Source of the DNA: Helicobacter pylori oki112
GTDB lineage: Bacteria; Campylobacterota; Campylobacteria; Campylobacterales; Helicobacteraceae
DNA length: 64,000 nucleotides
Direction of reading: 5' to 3'
Assembly: GCF_000600085.1 (NCBI RefSeq)
Contig: NZ_CP006821.1
Coordinates: 310,001 to 374,000 of the forward strand
The notes beneath the pieces are model-generated. The model saw only the letters and a program-made list of their open reading frames with translations. It did no database searches and had not been told where the DNA came from. Of the stretch, positions 61,425-64,000 are shown one piece after another. How positions within the stretch are numbered: the stretch's first letter is position 1; the number at the start of each line of letters is the position of its first letter. A program made the position numbers and the translations under genes.

Positions 61425-62386
61425 TGCCTAAAATCCCTATCACGCTCATCACCGGTTTTTTAGGCAGCGGTAAAACGAGTTTTTTAAGCGAGTATTTAAA
61501 CCAAATAGATCACCAAGGCGTCGCTCTTATCATCAATGAAATCGGTCAAGCCGCCTTGGATCAACGCATCTTAAGCGTTCAGTATTGCGGTGAAAAAATG
61601 CTCTATCTTAACGCAGGGTGCGTGTGTTGCAACAAACGCATGGATTTAGTGGAGTCTCTAAAAGCCGCACTCAATGACTATGAATGGCGTGGCGAAATTT
61701 TAAAGCACATCATCATTGAAACCACCGGTTTAGCCAACCCGGCGCCGATTTTATGGACGATTTTGAGCGACACTTTTTTAGGGGCGCATTTTGAGATTCA
61801 AAGCGTGGTGGTTTGCGTGGATGCATTGAATGCTAGAGTGCATTTAACCAACAATGAAGCTAGAGAGCAAATCGTTTTTGCTGATAGCGTTTTGTTGACC
61901 AAAACGGATTTGCAAAACGACAGCACGGCTTTAATCAAATTAAAAGAGCGCTTGTGGGCCATTAACCCTAGCACGGAAATTTTTGACAAGAGGGCGATAG
62001 ACTATGAGAGTCTCTTTTCACGCAAAAATAGGGTGCATCGTGTGATCTTGCCAGCAAAAGATTCGCACTCGCAAGGCTTTGAAACTTTAAGCATTAATTT
62101 TGAAGGGGCGATGGAATGGAGCGCGTTTGGGATTTGGCTGAGTTTGTTATTGCATCAATACGGCACGCAGATTTTACGCATCAAGGGGATTATTGATATT
62201 GGAAGCGATCTTTTGGTGAGTGTTAACGGCGTGATGCATATCATTTACCCGCCTAAACATATTTTAAAGGATCAAAACGGCTCTAATCTCGTTTTTATCA
62301 TGCACCATTTAGAGCGTGAAAAAATCTTAAATTCCTTAAAGGGTTTTAAGGATTTTCTCGGCATCAAGGGTTTTGAAACCCCATAA
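61424..62386 (+). CDS. COG0523 (CobW/ZNG-type) metal-chaperone GTPase
   Basis: A G3E P-loop GTPase of 320 residues. Walker A is TGFLGSGKTS at residue 10-19, the metal-binding motif is GCVCCN (the family CxCC), INEIGQAALD matches the switch region, and HIIIETTGLANPAP is Walker B. The base-specificity motif reads LTKTDL. The C-terminal CobW_C domain has GAMEWSAFGIWLS and a short end. Members load zinc or cobalt onto target proteins. No cobalamin genes exist nearby, so zinc is the more likely metal (inference). Confidence 0.88.
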   Translation: MPKIPITLITGFLGSGKTSFLSEYLNQIDHQGVALIINEIGQAALDQRILSVQYCGEKMLYLNAGCVCCNKRMDLVESLKAALNDYEWRGEILKHIIIETTGLANPAPILWTILSDTFLGAHFEIQSVVVCVDALNARVHLTNNEAREQIVFADSVLLTKTDLQNDSTALIKLKERLWAINPSTEIFDKRAIDYESLFSRKNRVHRVILPAKDSHSQGFETLSINFEGAMEWSAFGIWLSLLLHQYGTQILRIKGIIDIGSDLLVSVNGVMHIIYPPKHILKDQNGSNLVFIMHHLEREKILNSLKGFKDFLGIKGFETP

Positions 62387-62391
62387 TTTTT

Positions 62392-63537
62392 CTATTTATT
62401 GGTAGCTGTTTGCATTTTAATGGGGAAAAGAACGATGAAGCTTAAAACCAAACACACCCCACAAATGACAAAAATCAAAAGATAGCCCAAATCCCCTAAA
62501 AAAATCGTAAAAAGATACGAAAAAAGCGCTTGGAAAATGCCAAAAGAAAACACCACCCACGAAGACGCTTTAGCGAAATGCTTTGCGCCTGCAATTTTTA
62601 AAGCCATCATGCTGAATAAATTGATATTGGCAGTTGTAGCCGCTCCCATTACAAAGATGCTTAAATTGAGTAAAGAGATTTGGTGGAAAAAAATGGGCAA
62701 AAAGCATGCGATAGATTTTAAAATAAGGATAAAGATATTGGCGTTTTTAGCCCCTAGCTTTTGAGCCATGGGGCCGCTGATTAAAGAGCCAAGCGTAGCG
62801 CCAAAGCCAAAAAATGCCCACGAAGTTCCAGCGATAGTGGGGGAGATATTTAAATGACGGATCAAATAATCCACCCAAAAAAGCGTGTGCGGTAAAAAAC
62901 CAATCGCATTGAGCGCGCAAGAAATGAGCAATAACCACAAATGAAAGGGGATTTTAAACGCGCTTTCTTCTTTTTTAACGGATCTTTTCCTTAAAGAGCG
63001 GGTTTTTAACCCCACTAAGGAAAGGATAAAGGCTATCAAACAACTGCCCCCTAAAAAAATCCAAGCCCATTTGATATTATAAGAGCTAATCCATGGCAGA
63101 ACAAACCCGCTAAAGACAGATCCAATGCCTACAGCGCTGAAAATAAACCCCCCCACTAAGGCTCTTTTATTTTCTTTGACATAGGGTAAAGAGAGAGGGG
63201 CGACTAAAATCATTAACGCGCTGCTAGCCACACCGGCGATAAAACGCCAGATCCAAAGCCAAAAGAAAGGGATACTATCAAAATAACAGACTAAAAAACT
63301 CAAAGCGATCAAACCAAAACTGATTTTAGCGATGCTTTCTAATGACATTAACGGGCTTAAAAATTGGATTAAAAAACTCCCAAAAACATAGCCCATTAAC
63401 ACCGCAATACCCAGTTGGAAGCTTTGGTGTGGGGTTAAACTCCCTGATAAAATGAGTAGGGGGATTAAAACCACATAGCCAAAACGAGCCAAGCCGTTAG
63501 ACACAAAAACCCCTAAAAAACAAACAAACACGCGCAT
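62392..63537 (-). CDS. MFS permease (YbfB-like), formerly called NarK
   Basis: A 12-helix major facilitator of about 381 residues. It begins with LGVFVSNGLARFGYVVLIPLLI, a stretch typical of YbfB/MFS_4 transporters, and contains GYVFGSFLIQFL and FGATLGSLISGPMAQKLG. It lacks the glycine-rich nitrate signature of true NarK proteins, so the old nitrite extrusion name is not supported by what I see. The substrate is unknown. ATG 63537 has AAGGA five bases upstream; a longer TTG start is less likely. It is convergent with the GTPase gene, five bases apart. Confidence 0.75.
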   Translation of the reverse strand: MRVFVCFLGVFVSNGLARFGYVVLIPLLILSGSLTPHQSFQLGIAVLMGYVFGSFLIQFLSPLMSLESIAKISFGLIALSFLVCYFDSIPFFWLWIWRFIAGVASSALMILVAPLSLPYVKENKRALVGGFIFSAVGIGSVFSGFVLPWISSYNIKWAWIFLGGSCLIAFILSLVGLKTRSLRKRSVKKEESAFKIPFHLWLLLISCALNAIGFLPHTLFWVDYLIRHLNISPTIAGTSWAFFGFGATLGSLISGPMAQKLGAKNANIFILILKSIACFLPIFFHQISLLNLSIFVMGAATTANINLFSMMALKIAGAKHFAKASSWVVFSFGIFQALFSYLFTIFLGDLGYLLIFVICGVCLVLSFIVLFPIKMQTATNK

Positions 63538-63649
63538 TTTGATCCTTAACACATGACAAGTTATAAAAAGATCTTATATTATATTGAAACTTGTTAATTG
63601 ATGGTGCATAATGGAAGAAAGATAAGAATAAATTTAAGGAGCGTCCTTT

Positions 63650-63898
63650 ATCAATACCCGTATCGCTAAAGAGACCCCACGATTGAATAAAAAAGAGTTG
63701 GTTATCGGTGTTATAGAGCTTGCTTCAAAAGCGCTTCATAAAAACAAGGCTTTTACTAGAATAAGGCTTTTTTGCGGTGGTGATCAATTGATGAAACAGA
63801 GATTTAACTATGGGCTAGGCTTAAAAAGAGCATCACTGAATAGCATAAAAGCGTTTTTTTGTCATTTTGGAAAAATTTTGTCATTTTTTTGTTTTTGA
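63650..63898 (+). pseudogene. Short unidentified gene, possible remnant with altered start codon
   Basis: An open frame from 63638 to the TGA at 63896-63898. A perfect AAGGAG at 63636-63641 stands eight bases before an ATC at 63650, exactly where a start codon should be; no ATG, GTG or TTG occurs before TTG 63683, which has no ribosome site. From ATC the product would read INTRIAKETPRLNKKELVIG and become low-complexity (KAFFCHFGKILSFFCF) at the end. This looks like a mutated start plus a frameshifted tail, or a gene truncated by rearrangement. The bases after 63898 show nothing I can name. Confidence 0.35.
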
Positions 63899-64000
63899 TG
63901 CTTTTTGTGTGGTGTTAGCCCATAAAAAGGCTTTTAGTATTTTTTAAGGTTAAATAATAAAGAGCTTGATTTTGCCGTAACCTCTTTAAAAAGCGGTCTT

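Noticed and set aside
62392..63537. NarK nitrite extrusion protein
   Set aside because: It is an MFS permease, but it lacks the nitrate signature and its opening helix matches the YbfB type better. No nitrate reductase is encoded nearby.
1..64000. CRISPR array, tRNA, rRNA, insertion sequence or prophage
   Set aside because: No regularly spaced direct repeats, no tRNA-like cloverleaf sequence, and no transposase or phage protein were seen among the translated frames.

Overview
The window is a stretch of Helicobacter pylori chromosome. The evidence is the low-GC coding style, the TATAAT -10 boxes, the ImaA autotransporter, BioV, FlgL of over 800 residues and the futalosine-pathway deaminase. 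The gene order also matches, as I remember it, the block HP0258 to HP0313 of the reference strain 26695. Assignments rest on reading translated proteins and motifs; no database search was run. I found no rRNA, tRNA, CRISPR array, insertion sequence or prophage.

Layout, left to right. (1) 1-9.9 kb: tail of an unknown gene, rseP, xseA, a two-gene restriction-modification (R-M) unit (2635-4103), clpB, ccdA, a dihydroorotase-like protein without its metal ligands, and the aminofutalosine deaminase of menaquinone synthesis. (2) 9.9-16.5 kb: a small Smr-like nuclease, miaB, a DUF374 lipid A acyltransferase, three membrane-linked genes that read like PilM, PilN and PilO, a YkgJ-type cysteine cluster protein, a TPR protein and a truncated TrpC-like protein. 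(3) 16.5-29.5 kb: ferredoxin, Ppx/GppA, heptosyltransferase, LpxL-type acyltransferase, tgt (minus strand), a TrkA-domain protein, aroB, an MscS channel, mtaB, an FtsH-like AAA protein that has lost its protease site, the biotin-pathway esterase bioV and a DUF4149 membrane protein. (4) 29.5-38.2 kb: imaA, one 2902-codon VacA-like autotransporter. (5) 38.3-46.2 kb: lysA, chorismate mutase, a DUF2156 protein, a pabB-pabC fusion, aliphatic amidase amiE, and flgL on the minus strand behind a clear sigma-54 promoter. (6) 46.4-53.4 kb: rplU-rpmA, dipeptide permease dppABCDF, obg. (7) 53.4-59.1 kb: an alginate-lyase-like secreted protein, a YceI protein, hemL, two AtpI-like membrane proteins, a nitrilase-family amidohydrolase and the peptidoglycan deacetylase pgdA. 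(8) 59.1-61.0 kb: a second, AT-rich R-M pair on the minus strand, inserted between pgdA and the next conserved gene. (9) 61.0-64.0 kb: a CxxC protein coupled to a COG0523 GTPase, an MFS permease, and a short damaged-looking gene at the edge.

Most genes run on the plus strand in tightly packed, often overlapping (ATGA) units, so co-transcription is probable across much of the window. Themes are envelope building (lipid A, heptose, peptidoglycan deacetylation), nitrogen and peptide use (dpp, amiE, nitrilase) and cofactor synthesis (biotin, folate, menaquinone, haem).

The most interesting signals are not a single new island but a set of conserved proteins that kept a fold and lost its usual chemistry or partners: the PilMNO-like trio without a pilus or type II secretion system, the protease-dead FtsH, the metal-less dihydroorotase and the truncated TrpC. 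The extra R-M pair is the clearest strain-specific insertion. No stretch longer than about 300 bases lacks a gene, except the last 450 bases, which hold only a doubtful gene remnant.
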